A DNA stretch of 26,731 bases from Chara braunii (GCA_003427395.1 BFEA01000640.1:31525-58255), one strand, 5' to 3'. Positions 1 to 10,562 are shown, counted from the stretch's first letter. Made by a program: numbers and translations. Notes: generated by a model from the letters alone, not told the origin.

Positions 1-294
1 AAGTGAGGGGGCCCATTAAACGGCAAGTACACCGCCCAGACAAAACTTGAGATTCGAAAACCAGTCATTACGAAAAGTTTTGATGAACAGTGCTGCCAGA
101 TCACGGCACCAGACAAAAGAAGAAGAAAACACCACCGCGCTCGCGTATCGGTGAAAAGCGTGGAATTCAGGGGGCGTCCGCCTCGGCATAAAGAGGCTCA
201 GAAGCTTGGAATGCAGGGGGCATCCGCCTCGGCTAAAAGAGGCTCAGATGCTCAAGGTTTTAGTTTTACTAGGATCTGGTTTAAACCACCACCG

Positions 295-393
295 TCTTCA
301 CCCGAATAGAACGCCCGGTCATTATAGCTGTATTTGGCACAACTTTTGGTCCAGATGGAGTGACAATGACCGGGCATTCTATTCGGGTGAAGA
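295..393. mobile_element. MITE-like element, family A (best copy)
   Basis: A 99-bp foldback with 29-bp terminal inverted repeats (295-323 and 365-393) differing at one base. The ends read tcttcacccgaatagaacgc. It has no coding capacity. Related copies or pieces lie at 4262-4358, 4473-4573, 6767-6846, 8322-8370, 8424-8481, 10211-10256, 10300-10330, 10449-10562, 22042-22128 and 22164-22240. Target-site duplications were not clear. Confidence 0.8.
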
Positions 394-423
394 CTTTGCC
401 GTCCAGTTCCGACAAGTTTAAAC

Positions 424-611
424 CTGATCGGCGGCCGTCATTTCGTTTCGGCCTCCTGAAAGGTCGGAGGCCCAAAACTTTTAGGAGGCCCGGGCACGAC
501 AACGGCTTCTGTTGATAAATCTGATCGGCGGCCGCCACTTCGTTTCGGCCTCCTGAAAGGTCGGAGGCCCACTTTTTTCCTCCGAACCGACAAAGGTACT
601 AGTGGTTTAAG
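424..611. repeat. Family B: 97-bp direct repeat, GC-rich
   Basis: Units start at 424 and 521 and share ctgatcggcggccg and ttcggcctcctgaaaggtcg. The block ends at ggtactagtggtttaa, a terminus that recurs at 14752, 19355 (inverted) and 20113. Confidence 0.7.
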
Positions 612-1518
612 CACTTGTGACAAATGCTGAACATCACAACAAAGTGACAAGAAGAGAGGTACAAATTTTTATTTTCATTACGATTTATACTAAAAATAAA
701 ATACACTAAAAATAAAATACTCGGGAGAATGTCGTGTCCTGAGGTTTGCAGAGAAAATGATATTTCCATCCGACTGCAATGTCCAGACATAGCAATTTCA
801 AAGCACATTGAAACGGGGGAAGTCCAGCAACCACACAAGAATGAAACATGAAACAAATACACATCCGATATCGACGACAACTACAAAAAAAAAAAAAAAA
901 AAACAAAAAAAACATTTTCATTATCTTACCATTTTCCACATTTTGCGCCATTGAGAAACAATTACTCGAAAAACGCGAAAGCAACAAACTTCTCGCCTCT
1001 AGTATTACGCATGCTGATGTCAGAACAGAAACACGCACGATGGCTAAACTCACATGTAATGCATAAAGAGAAGTCTTTTTTTTTTTCCTTTTCTTTTTTC
1101 AAAGAGAAGCCTTGTTTCTCGCACGGATACACAGAGACAACTGACATTAGGTCCGCTGCTTGACGAAGCTTTAGGCTCATGGCACAGTTTTTGTTAACCG
1201 GGCCCGAGGTGAGAATCCACAGCAAGGAAGAGAGACAGTACAACTTATTCTTCTTTTTCTTTTTTTTTGTTTTTTTTTAACACGAACCACCAGTCCCTTT
1301 CCCAGCAATTTTGTTCCAATGCCGCCACCCCACCGTTAACACCCCCCGCCTCCTTGGGGGGGCTCGCTCGCTGGGCCACACAAAATGAGAATATTTTGCA
1401 CCCTTTGATGGGCAGCAGAAATCTGGGTCAAAAAAACAAAAAAAGGCTCAGAGAAACACGTCGTTTATACGAGGTGTCGATCCAAATGATGACAAGGCGA
1501 TACGAGTAGTGCCAACAC

Positions 1519-1585
1519 TCACTCGATGCTCTTGGAGGGAGACGCGGACTCGCTCCTGCCACTTGAACTGCTTCCACTAGGAGAC
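1519..1585 (-). CDS. SR45: RNPS1/SR45-like, terminal coding exon with stop
   Basis: Acceptor ttatttggtaccag, then 67 nt of coding sequence in phase 2: SPSGSSSSGRSESASPSKS, then IE and a TGA at 1521-1519. A short acidic-ended Ser-rich terminus is normal for the family. The 3' UTR and poly(A) signal could not be placed; downstream (below 1519) is T-rich in transcript sense. The acceptor region is duplicated about 233 bp upstream (1809-1892), giving a second possible start for the terminal exon. Confidence 0.82.
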
Positions 1586-1892
1586 CTGGTACCAAATAAG
1601 AATTAAAGCAGTGCGAAAGTGAGAAGACAGACACGCAGATGGATATCACCTCACAGGATATTTGCACGACCGACAGTCCGCGCCTCAAGCCGACCGTTCC
1701 GTTCCGCCCATCCGCACCAACCGATCGGCGGTAGGGCAGCACCCAAAAAACAAGGGAAAAAAAAAAACAAATCTTGCTGCAGGTCCATAAACCCAAAATG
1801 ACCGTTCGCCTAGTAGACCTGTAACCAAATCAGAATCAAAAAGCAAGTGTGAAAGTGAGCAGACAGGCATGCAGATGCATATCACCTCACAG
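1577..1892 (-). repeat. Duplicated splice-acceptor region
   Basis: About 80 bp around the last-exon acceptor (1577-1656) recurs at 1809-1892 with scattered substitutions. The copy keeps an intact acceptor (minus strand, ttggttacag followed by GTCTAC). Confidence 0.8.
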
Positions 1893-2599
1893 CGAAAAAC
1901 GGCCATGCACGAATATCAACCAACTCAGAGAGAACTTTGGATTTACGAAAACAAACTTCAAAGACGAGTGTGATCGAAGACGGAATGTATATAGATCATC
2001 ATAGTGAACTGCCCGGTGAGCCGTAGGCACAGAGGGAGAGGAGGACAAGGAACGAGAGAGGCTGTGACAAGACCGTTTCATCGGAGTTCCACCACCACTG
2101 AGATATTGTGAAATACCTATCAGCTTTGAGGTGAGTTCAAAATTGTTTGCCCTGGTCCCAGTCCCAGTTCCAGCCCCAATACCCAGCCCCTTGTACCATA
2201 GTCGTCTGTCCCAAGTCGAGGCCAATACCGGTAGGTAGGTCGATAGGCCATCTTAGGGAGATTCCCATAGGAACCAACCAATAAATTCAGGCAAAGTCCG
2301 TAGAAGTCCCGTCAGCCTGCGTGTCAGCCCGTCCAAGTCGGCAGCGAAATCCCCAGAAAGTCTTCCGGAAACAAGACATTCAACTGAGGGTCCAGTCCGG
2401 GACCCAGAAGAGGAAGTGCGGGAGGGCAAGAGCCGAGTACAAAAGATGAATTACCCAAGTCGTGACAGACATCCACTGCGTGTCACTGCGAAAGCACTGC
2501 TGCGCCATGTTGGGATGCCTTGGTGTGCACCTCAGATGGACATAGTCAACGGCACCCAACACCCATAGCTATAGCTCGGTCAAGTGGGAGCGAGTGAGA

Positions 2600-2647
<48 letters not shown>

Positions 2648-3353
2648 GAGAGAGGTATTCAGAAAGAACACAAGGTTGCATGGATGAAAAGAGTATTAGA
2701 GAGACAACACCTGAGAGTGATGTGGACTGGCTGGCAGCCTTAGCCACAGAGCACCTTCAAAGAAGACAATTTCGAATACTCCAATTGATTGTCAGAGACT
2801 ATTTTCAAATTCATATTATGTATGTGCGACTCTGTCTGAGCTTTGTGAGAAGTGTGCGATGCATACGGAGCCATCTTGATGCCATTGATGCCATTAACAC
2901 TTATGCATCTGGTCTCTCACGATGAATGCCTTCATTCATGCGCCGCAGCAAAGCTGGTCACAACCATGCTCTGCTCCAAGTCGCAATATCTACCAGATGC
3001 ATTTCAATTGAAAGTTTTCAGACACAATAGATTGTGCCAATTGTACCTGCCTTCCACTGAATGACAACCACAGAGACTTTCATGACAAATACTGTCAATA
3101 TCCGGTGTCCATCACGGTCCCCTCGCTTCAATCATCCCGGTATCATGCCGGCACTTCTAATAAGCCGTTTCACACCATGTATGCAATGCATGCTCCGCTG
3201 ACTCTACATTTTAGCTGATGAAGTCTCAGCCTGGCCATTCTAGGAAAATTTCAGAGCATGAGCAAAGCAACGATGCGATCCTGTGTTCCTCGACAAAACC
3301 ATGAAAACCATCCATGGCATAAGCCTCCCATTCTAAGCAGAGGCGAACGGCAT

Positions 3354-3500
3354 CGACAATAATAACAGGAATGACATTAACAATAATAACAGGAATGACG
3401 TCAACAATAATAACAGGAATGACGTCAACAATAATAACAGGAATGACGTCAACAATAATAACAGGAATGACGTCAACAATAATAACAGGGTATGAATGAC
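3354..3500. repeat. 24-bp tandem array with TGACGTCA
   Basis: About six units of aacaataataacaggaatgacgtc-type sequence with an exact 24-bp period. Junctions create the palindrome TGACGTCA at 3396, 3420, 3444 and 3468. The first unit reads tgacatta instead. Confidence 0.9.
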
Positions 3501-3532
3501 ATGAACAATACTAATAGGGTTGGACCAACAAC

Positions 3533-3618
3533 GAACCTAGTCATTATTACGACTACCCTGTTAGCTCGACTGGTCATATGTATAAGCTAACAGGGTAGTC
3601 GTAATAATGACTAGGTTC
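3533..3618. repeat. Perfect 34-bp hairpin
   Basis: Arms 3533-3566 and 3585-3618 are perfect reverse complements around an 18-nt spacer. The arm begins gaacctagtcattattacga. No flanking target duplication was evident. Confidence 0.92.
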
Positions 3619-4261
3619 ATCAAGCTTATAGCATACACAGTACAGCAGAGGAACCTGGCCTTAAATTGGGGCAAGGGGGTGGACAGGCAAGCAGGCACAC
3701 CCAATGCATTCCGGCTGCAAATGGAGATGTGCACGCCACCCACACCCATGCACACACAGGACACCCAACCACCCACGCACATACACACACACACACACAC
3801 ACACATACTCAGTATTACTCACCCTCAAATGCACCCATTCTTGGACCTTTCTTAACATCGTTATTTCTTACTCAGTCTTTTAGGTTAAGCCCGGGTGCCC
3901 GGCCAGGCATGACTTCCAGGCAGCCCCAGCGCCAAAAAGTTCAATATTAAAAAATAATCCAAAAAGAATCGGAAAAATATATATATGTTGTGTAGAATTA
4001 CAATACAAACAACTTTTGGCTGAGGGTCACATCAGAGTTCCTCACGGAACTGAAGATAAAATAGAAAATAACCGAATCACACTAAGTCACCCCCCTTTTC
4101 ACCCCTTTAGCGCTTTCAAAAAAATATATATACCCCGCCTTTTCCCCCCTTGACAGTCGACACTCACAAAAAAGAAGAGCCCAGATTTAGTACTTTTCTT
4201 GTCCGTCCATATGATCATACGCATTTAATCTTTCATTGCTTTGCCACGATACCCAGACTAC

Positions 4262-4358
4262 CTTCTTCCCCCGAATACAGCGTACGGTCATTCTAGCTGT
4301 GCATTTAGACTGAAAGATACCCCAAATACAGCCATAATGATTGTATGTTGAATTCGGG
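4262..4358. mobile_element. Family A MITE copy
   Basis: Left end cttcttcccccgaatacagc and a degenerate right end atgattgtatgttgaattcg, with the family core tagactgaaag between them. Confidence 0.7.
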
Positions 4359-4472
4359 ACTGCATGTAAATGCAGTGACGGTCAGGTACAACTGGGTTCA
4401 CATACTTCGTGTCACAGACACCCAAGGACAAATGCAAGTCCTGAGGTACATGTGAGGTAAGGTACCACTGTT

Positions 4473-4573
4473 GTCTTCAGCAGAAGAGAATGCCCGGTCG
4501 TTATATCTGTATTCGGTGCAACTTTCAATCCACATACAGCGATAATGACCCGGTGCTGTATTCAGTTGAAGAC
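4473..4573. mobile_element. Family A MITE copy
   Basis: Ends gtcttcagcagaagagaatg and its inverted counterpart near 4545-4573; the core shares attcggtgcaactttcaatc with other copies. Confidence 0.7.
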
Positions 4574-5024
4574 GGCAGGGTAAGATGTGCACCACGGGTC
4601 CGCTACATCTGGGCACCTGCTGCAAGGCCATACTCCCATGAGGAGTTCCATGAAGGAATCTGGACGTAAGTGAAGCCAAATACAGTCGACGCAGTCGAAG
4701 CACAAATATTCCCTGAGGAAGAACAAAGTCCAAACGTATACCCTAACGAATACTGCAACCGAGAAAGGGCAACGCCGGAGACAGCCCACTTAACATGTCC
4801 AGCTACTACCGTCTTCCCCCGAACACACAACACATATGTGGTTATATTCAAGTTTTCGATTAAAAAAAAAAAAAAAAAAAAATCCGCATAGAACTCGTAT
4901 GCATCGTATTAGGATAGAAAGCAATCGTTTACAACGACAGATGTATGTTCAGGGGACGATGGCCATTTTCTCTGTTTCTGCTGACTAACCATGCAAACTA
5001 GAAAGCGTTTGAAATCCTGCTCAC

Positions 5025-5077
5025 CTGGATTTACTGTGGCTGTAACTTCGGCTCCTATTGTTCACAGGAGGAGACCT
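5025..5077 (-). CDS. SR45: RNPS1/SR45-like, RS-tail exon
   Basis: A 53-nt exon behind a long T-rich tract ending in ttggtgcag, a strong acceptor, with donor CAG|gtgagc. It enters in phase 0 and leaves in phase 2. It encodes RSPPVNNRSRSYSHSKS plus two bases of an Arg codon completed by the last exon. RSRSYSHSKS is a typical RS/YS run. The plus strand carries a 204-codon open frame across this exon, which I read as a shadow plus tandem repeats. Confidence 0.8.
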
Positions 5078-5200
5078 CTGCACCAAAAAAAAAGGGAAAA
5101 AAAAAAAAAACACAGACAGAGAAGAGACGACAGTCAGATCATCCGCACAAGCATCTCCTTTCATCGAACTTTCTTCTGTATAGCATACACACTTCATATT

Positions 5201-5350
5201 CTGCCCCTACACTTAGTCCAGATTGCTACAGAATTACCAGAATTACCTGAATCTGCCCCTACACTTAGTCCAGATTGCTACAGAATTACCACAGAATTAC
5301 CTGAATCTGCCCCTACACTTAGTCCAGATTCCTACAGAATTACCACACAG
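5201..5350. repeat. Three-copy tandem repeat, 52/54 bp
   Basis: Units start at 5201, 5253 and 5307 with ctgcccctacacttagtcca. The unit contains a shorter internal repeat (cagaattacc). Confidence 0.9.
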
Positions 5351-6149
5351 TTCAAAGTCTACCAATGTAGCCGAGCTTATGAACGGCAAATGCCCACCTA
5401 TCATCCATGGCCATGTCAGGCTCATCAAACCACCAGCAACTTCCAGAAAACTTCCAGAAGTCGCAGCGTGCATGCTGGCAGCCATTGCTGCAGTGTTGCG
5501 ACATTTCCACCAGAACAATATTTATGTCAGCGCGCACCCTACCGTTCACCCCAGCACGGAGCGGCACGCATGAGGCCACAACTTTGGGAAGTACTGGTGG
5601 ATTAAGAGGAGTTCTTGATGCCAGCCAGAGGCCGATATCTACATGTAGGCAGGTTGAGATTGTTTGTGTCATCTGATCTGACTGAATGGTGTTCACTTCG
5701 GGCCGAAGGCTTGCCATATCATAAACCTTCGATTCTCACTTCAACTGACTTCATTCCTAACGGAATAGCAGCACGCGCTACACTCCAACTGGTTCTTAAA
5801 AAAACAGAGAAAAAAGGAAACAAAAGAACGGCTCATGGGTTTGAAGACCTGTTCTCGCTTAAACCCAAGGTTTTTATGAGGTAAAAAAGAAAAAAAGAAA
5901 AAAAGAAAAAAGAATGGCTCACATGTCTTGATGAATCCTGGCAGATATGTTCATTTTAGGGGCGCACTCACCATCTCTCCAAAACACAAAAAAGGCTTCC
6001 AAGGAAAACCGGTTGTCCTACACCGCCGATTTGGAAATAACAGCGGATTGGTTCAAAAACTCATGTGCATCGTGGAGAATGAGATTGTTCGTTAGGCTTA
6101 AAAATGGTGGTGCACGGCCTCAGCCTTGTAGAAAATAAACTCTGTCACC

Positions 6150-6290
6150 GACTCGAAAAGTCCGGGGACGGTGTGCGGTCCATGAATTTCACCAGCGGCC
6201 GTTGTCTCGTTCCGGAGGTCCACAACTTGCGGTGAGGGGTCCCCGATCGATGTGTGCCCATGTACTGGTGGTTTAAAGCACCAGTAGACC
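6150..6290. repeat. Family B element, diverged
   Basis: GC-rich DNA containing gtactggtggtttaaagcac and related to the other elements with this terminus. Confidence 0.45.
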
Positions 6291-6766
6291 ACACATAGGT
6301 CCGCGGATGTCAGGATGAAACCCGCATCACTCCCCAGACCGCCGATTTTTTTTTTCAGCAGCACCCAGGGCCGGGTGGCGCCTCCGACTTTTTGCTTGAG
6401 CCGACAAAAACTTTCTGCCAGGCTGGGGCTGTGTACTTGCGGTTTCAAATTGCCAAGTTTATGAACCGTTGCAGACCTTCACACTTTGCAAGAGTCCTCT
6501 GTGTGAGTGGGTGAGTTCACTGTGCCTTCAGCGGGCTGAACCCGGTGTCCCCAGCCTCCTGATGGACTACCCCGTCTGGAAACATCCCCTACACGCCCAC
6601 AACCATTCTTAAAAAAAAAAAAAAAAAAAAAAAACTTCGCAACAGAGAATACAGAGAAAAGTTTGCGATGGCAGAAGTTGGCGAGTTCACGACTGACTGA
6701 CAGACAATCCAATTTCTAAAGGTAAGATCATCCAAACCATCTTCTTCAGAGTGCTACCTTTGTCAC

Positions 6767-6846
6767 ACCAAATAGAATGCCCGGTCACTACACCTGAATT
6801 TGGTGCAACTTCCAGTCCAGATGCGTCGATAATGACCAGGTGGCAC
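6767..6846. mobile_element. Family A MITE copy (internal part)
   Basis: Contains aatagaatgcccggtcacta and, inverted, gataatgaccagg; the outer ends have diverged. Confidence 0.6.
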
Positions 6847-7625
6847 TCCCGATTTTTGTTTTTACTGCTTAACAGCCAAATCACGTCAGTTACCTTTTTT
6901 TTTTTTTTTTCTTTGAAAAACAATGACCTAATGAAATTGATCTGGTTTTTCATGTACAGGAAACCATCGTCCCCAAAGCAGGGAAATGGCCACAGTTCCT
7001 TCCAGGTTGTTTGCGGGGTATTCTGGACTCTTTTCAGTATTCGTAATACAATGCAACTTTCCCAAAAAAAAAAAAAAAAAAAAAAGGAAAAAAAATCCTT
7101 GTCCCTGCTGGCATGGAGAAAGCTGGCACAGTTGGCAGCGGTGAGGAATGATTGATAATCAAAATTTCCAAATGGATCAAGATCATGTGTCTCAGTCTCT
7201 CTTAGAGCCCCGTCGAAGCGCTGAACATTACGGACTCAGACACCTCTGCCTCGTCACAACAGGTTTTTGTGTTGTAATCAACACGACTGATCATAACATT
7301 TAGATGAATACGGATAGCCTTCGAAACTTGAAAGCCAGACAGATGCAAAGAAAGAACAATAGGAGAGAGAGAGCGAGAGGGTGGAGCAAGGGAGAAGGGG
7401 ACAGTACACAAGAGATGTAATCGCACAGAGTGAAAAATTAATATCATAACCATACTCCTGTGTAGCACACCGCACGCCCGAACATGTTCGGGTGTTCGGC
7501 CTTACGCCTCCCGAACGTGTTCGGTGGAACATGTTCTTTTTAATATTAAAAAAAAAAAAAAACATTTTTATTTTTTAGATTTCGGATTTTTTTAACTCGA
7601 GTTTGGTTTCGAATTTGAGCACACT

Positions 7626-7670
7626 TCCCAGGCAAAAGTTGTTTGTATTATTATTTTACATCACACATAT
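7626..7670 (+). repeat. Dispersed motif D
   Basis: ggcaaaagttgtttgtatta followed by a catcaca stretch. Matching copies: 23441-23485 (plus), 3985-4035 (minus) and a shorter piece at 8586-8610. Probably a transposable-element end. Confidence 0.65.
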
Positions 7671-8321
7671 TTTTTTCAGATTTTTCTGAGAACTTTTTTC
7701 TTTTCCTTTTTAACTTCTTTTTTTTTTTTTTTTTACATTTTTATGTTCACGTTCGGAGGGTTTTGGCACTCGTTCGGGTTCGGTCCCGAACGTTCGGATT
7801 CAGTCACCAAATGCGAACACGATGCTACCCACAGTAACTCCAAGCAAACACACGCAAAGCGTCCGTGGGGCGTGCGACGCTACCAGCTCCAACTGGTCGG
7901 GCTGACGGCTCTGTCGAGTCCATCCGAGAGGTTAACCCGCAACGCCCCCAGGGAGGAAAGCTGTAATATCATGCATGCCGACAACCTTTGAAAAGCTCTA
8001 GACATTTCCCACTCAAACTGCCATTACCCCCCCATACTGTCGCCAGGGATCCCACCAATGCGCACCGGTGCTACAGGTCAGTTCAGCCTGTACTGAACAG
8101 ACTGACCTGAGAGACACCAGTGCGATCGAAGACCACAACAGTTTGGCCACACCCGAGTTGGGCAACGATCACCAATGTCTATTAATATACGCGAGCACAG
8201 GCAAACGAGACATTCCACTATTTTTCTTTGAGTACCGAGCACCAAACATTCCCCAATTCGGAGCAGGCCAACTGGTGCTATGTTCATGCTTCAACAGCAT
8301 GAACCTGGTCGTCATAACTGT

Positions 8322-8481
8322 TACCATCTTCACCCGAAAATAACACCCAGGCATTATATTTAACTTCGAATTTAGTAATTTACCCTAGAAGGCTCAGTTT
8401 TTCAATTTTTACTCACTTTTTTTCAAATAGAACGCCTGGCGTTGTAGTCCAATAGAATGCCCGGGCGTTATATTTGAATGT
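8322..8481. mobile_element. Family A MITE pieces
   Basis: Two partial copies: ccatcttcacccgaaaataa at 8323 and aaatagaacgcctggcg, then aatagaatgcccgggcg, at 8425-8467. They look like broken or nested copies. Confidence 0.5.
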
Positions 8482-8899
8482 TCCACGGGCAGACACATCA
8501 GCTTTAAAGGGGGTTGGAAGGGGTGTTGACTTCCAACGGGTATTTGTTTTTATTTTTTGTTTCCGAATTTATAAGGAATTCTGAAGTGACCGTCAGACAA
8601 AAGTTGGTCGCATTGCAATTCTGAAGACGGTAGTAGCTGGCAGCACCCAGTAGGCCCCAACTTGCGACTGTTCGATCGTCCACGGCCGAGCAAGAAGAAC
8701 CGTTCGATCATCCTCACTGGCCTTGGTGATTATATAATAATTCGCTTGTACGACCCATCGTTTCCGAATCTTCCGATTGTACACCAACAGACGTGACAGT
8801 CGATCATCTTCTTCATGCTTATAAAAAGAACCACATCACAAGCACTGTGGCAGGCCCTACACAAACGTATCCCACTGACAAGCTCCCTGTAGGTCGTAC

Positions 8900-8969
8900 C
8901 TTGCGTGGGCCAGGAGATTGCGATGAGAACGAGGACGTCGACCTTGATCTCTTCACCGGTGCGCGACCC
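8900..8969 (-). CDS. SR45: RNPS1/SR45-like, RS-tail exon
   Basis: A 70-nt exon, acceptor gttatccag and donor AAG|gtacga. It enters in phase 2 and leaves in phase 0. It reads GRAPVKRSRSTSSFSSQSP followed by GPRK: fewer RS dipeptides than the previous exon but Ser-rich and basic. The frame agrees with both neighbours, which supports it more than the protein sequence alone. The next exon lies 3.8 kb away, across an intron filled with repeats. Confidence 0.75.
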
Positions 8970-9487
8970 CTGGATAACCAGAACCACATCACAATGACAA
9001 CAGTGTTGAGTACATACCACCTCCCACGATGGGAGAATTCCAAAGTTCTCCCAATCTCGCAAAGGACCGCATGCATAAGACAAACTTCGCCACCAAGAAC
9101 AACCACAATCTTGTATGGTCAATCTGAGAAACCGGAGCACATCGCAGCAAACACCGTGTGCACGCGTACTGCACACCAGAACAGGAAAGCTCCAATCTGA
9201 TCCATAACCAAACAAGGGGCAAATGTTGCTGCAAGGAAGACGCAATCCTGGGTAGTCGAAAGCTGCAAAACCTAAGCGCGTCGCAAAGAAAAAAGTGCGC
9301 ACACATACCACAAGCGAGGGAGAGAGCCCATTCAAAGGGAGTTCTGTTGCACTTTGAAATGCCGGCACACTTGCAGGTTCGCACAACGCCTTCCTGGACT
9401 GAATCTGGCCGAAATTGTTATCAGACGAATTTCTAAAAGTAAGAGAAGGCTGCAACCAAACGGACGCACAACGATTGCTGAGCTTAC
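8970..9487 (-). other. 518-nt intron of the SR45-like gene
   Basis: Lies between two RS-tail exons. It has GT-AG borders and no repeat family I recognise. Long open frames cross it on both strands but none has a family-like sequence. Confidence 0.6.
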
Positions 9488-9610
9488 CTGCGCGGAGGTG
9501 ACCGTGAGCGTGACCGCACAGGGCGTCGCACTGGACTTCTGCTGCGTCGGCGAGGAGGCGACGACCGCCGAGGAGGTGTTCTTCCGCCACGCCTGGGAGG
9601 TGGAGGGGAT
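9488..9610 (-). CDS. SR45: RNPS1/SR45-like, main RS-tail exon
   Basis: A 123-nt GC-rich exon, acceptor tgcttctgcag and donor CAG|gtaagc, phase 2-2. In the linking frame it encodes 40 full codons: first a Pro-rich stretch (SPPPPRRGGRTPPRR), then RRRSRSPVRRPVRSRSRSPP. The (R)RRSRSPVRR element closely resembles the end of both animal RNPS1 and plant SR45 (from memory), the best evidence that these exons belong to that family rather than to a generic SR protein. The neighbouring intron towards the previous exon is only 276 nt, short for this locus. Two other frames are open through it but look like shadows. Confidence 0.88.
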
Positions 9611-9886
9611 CTGCAGAAGCAAAGACAAAACAACCACAATGGAAATATCAGTCACAAGGTTGTAATCGGATACAGAAATGCTCGGCAAAAATAAAATTTT
9701 GAAACAAAGCCACAAAAACCAAATTGCTGGCGATAAAATTGCACGCCTGGCAAGGTTGTGGGTATTTACAAACACTCCGCAAACTAAAGGTGAGAAAAAT
9801 ACACGCATGAACTGCATTGCTCCCAAAACTTTGACGTCAAGGCAGCATCGTAGGTTTATAGCAACACACACGAACAGATGACCCAC

Positions 9887-9949
9887 CTTCTCCTGTAAGC
9901 AGGAGACCTCCGTCGGCCAGCTGGACTTCGAGCCCTGCGTGCGGGAGAC
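9887..9949 (-). CDS. SR45: RNPS1/SR45-like, RS-tail exon
   Basis: A 63-nt exon, acceptor cttgtaccag and donor AAG|gtgggt, entered and left in phase 2, so it is symmetric. In the frame that links to its neighbours it reads SPARRARSPAGRRRSPAYRR, a run of SP and RR pairs typical of the C-terminal tail of RNPS1/SR45. An overlapping frame is also open but gives no family-like sequence. Base composition is clearly GC-richer than the surrounding intron, as expected for coding DNA. The tail of such proteins is usually phosphorylated by SR kinases, which is family knowledge. Confidence 0.82.
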
Positions 9950-10120
9950 CTGGTACAAGATAGTCCCACCAACAAAACGAACACAATGCATCAGAAAGCC
10001 TATCTCACACAAAAGGCTTCGAGTCTGTTTTTGCTCTTTGGTTAAAACCTTGCACTTCGTAAAAACCTTGCAAAAGTAAAATAAACACCTGAAAAAAAAA
10101 ATCACCTTTAGAAACAAGTT

Positions 10121-10475
10121 GAAGGTAGAGTGCGTACATGAGACAACCACCAGTGTTGTAGAGTTCGATCAAAACTTGCATCCATGGCACACCAACACCA
10201 TGAGCTGGACTACCTACCATCTTCCTCCAAATAGAACGCACAGTCATATTGCATCTTCCAACCGTGCACACACCAATACCATAAGTGCGTGCCATCTTCC
10301 TCCGAATAGGACGCACGGTCATTGCATCTTCCTTCCGTGCATCTTCCTCCGGACACCATTGAAGGTAGAGTCCTTGCACGGAACAACCTACTAGTGCTGC
10401 AAAGTCCGATCAAAACTTCATCCATGCCCACCAACACCATGAGCTGGACTACCATTTTCCTCCGAATAGAATGCA
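10121..10475. repeat. 240-bp direct duplication
   Basis: gaaggtagag at 10121 and 10361 start two diverged copies that both run through ccaccaacaccatgagctgg-type sequence into family A MITE ends. Confidence 0.8.
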
Positions 10476-10562
10476 TCGGTCATAATCACTCTATCTAGAC
10501 TGAAAGTGGGCCTCGAATACAGCAATAATGCCCATGCGTTATATTCAGGGGAAGATGGTAGT
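10449..10562. mobile_element. Family A MITE copy
   Basis: A 114-bp foldback with ends ctaccattttcctccgaata and its inverted counterpart at 10527-10562. The core tctagactgaaagtgggcct matches the copy at 22164. Confidence 0.7.

Larger units (their letters stand above)
1..1518. other. 3' flank of the SR45-like gene: repeats, no gene seen
   Basis: Bases 24-90 share a motif (caagtacaccgccc, then a cgaaa...tcatt stretch) with 24351-24410. Bases 162-248 hold two copies of a roughly 47-bp unit. A family A MITE lies at 295-393 and a GC-rich family B repeat at 424-611. From 612 to 1518 there are only A/T tracts and no convincing reading frame. Confidence 0.6.
1586..5024 (-). other. Last intron of the SR45-like gene (3.4 kb)
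   Basis: Contains a duplicated acceptor (1809-1892), a degraded family C copy (1996-2071), a GT/GA microsatellite (2599-2655), a 24-bp tandem array (3354-3500), a perfect hairpin (3533-3618), a CA tract (3781-3806), motif D in reverse (3985-4035), two family A MITEs (4262-4358, 4473-4573) and an A tract (4862-4881). The 2658-2925 stretch is open on the plus strand but unlike any protein I know. Confidence 0.65.
5078..8899 (-). other. RS-tail intron of the SR45-like gene (3.8 kb)
   Basis: Contains three copies of a 52/54-bp repeat (5201-5350), a family B element (6150-6290), long A and T tracts (6610-6633, 7063-7084, 7718-7735), family A MITE pieces (6767-6846, 8322-8370, 8424-8481), GTTCGG-rich palindromes (7480-7535, 7745-7800), motif D (7626-7670) and two small hairpins (8074-8109, 8282-8304). 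No exon was recognised in it. Confidence 0.6.

Noticed and set aside
4991-5605. 204-codon plus-strand frame
   Set aside because: Antisense to an RS exon and continuing into a 52/54-bp tandem repeat.
7480-7535. GAACATGTTC as a steroid-receptor response element
   Set aside because: The likely green-lineage origin lacks such receptors; the palindromes fit a transposon end.
8730-9590. 286-codon minus-strand frame
   Set aside because: It crosses two real exons in the wrong frame and an intron; the frame linked by splice phases is the RS-rich one.
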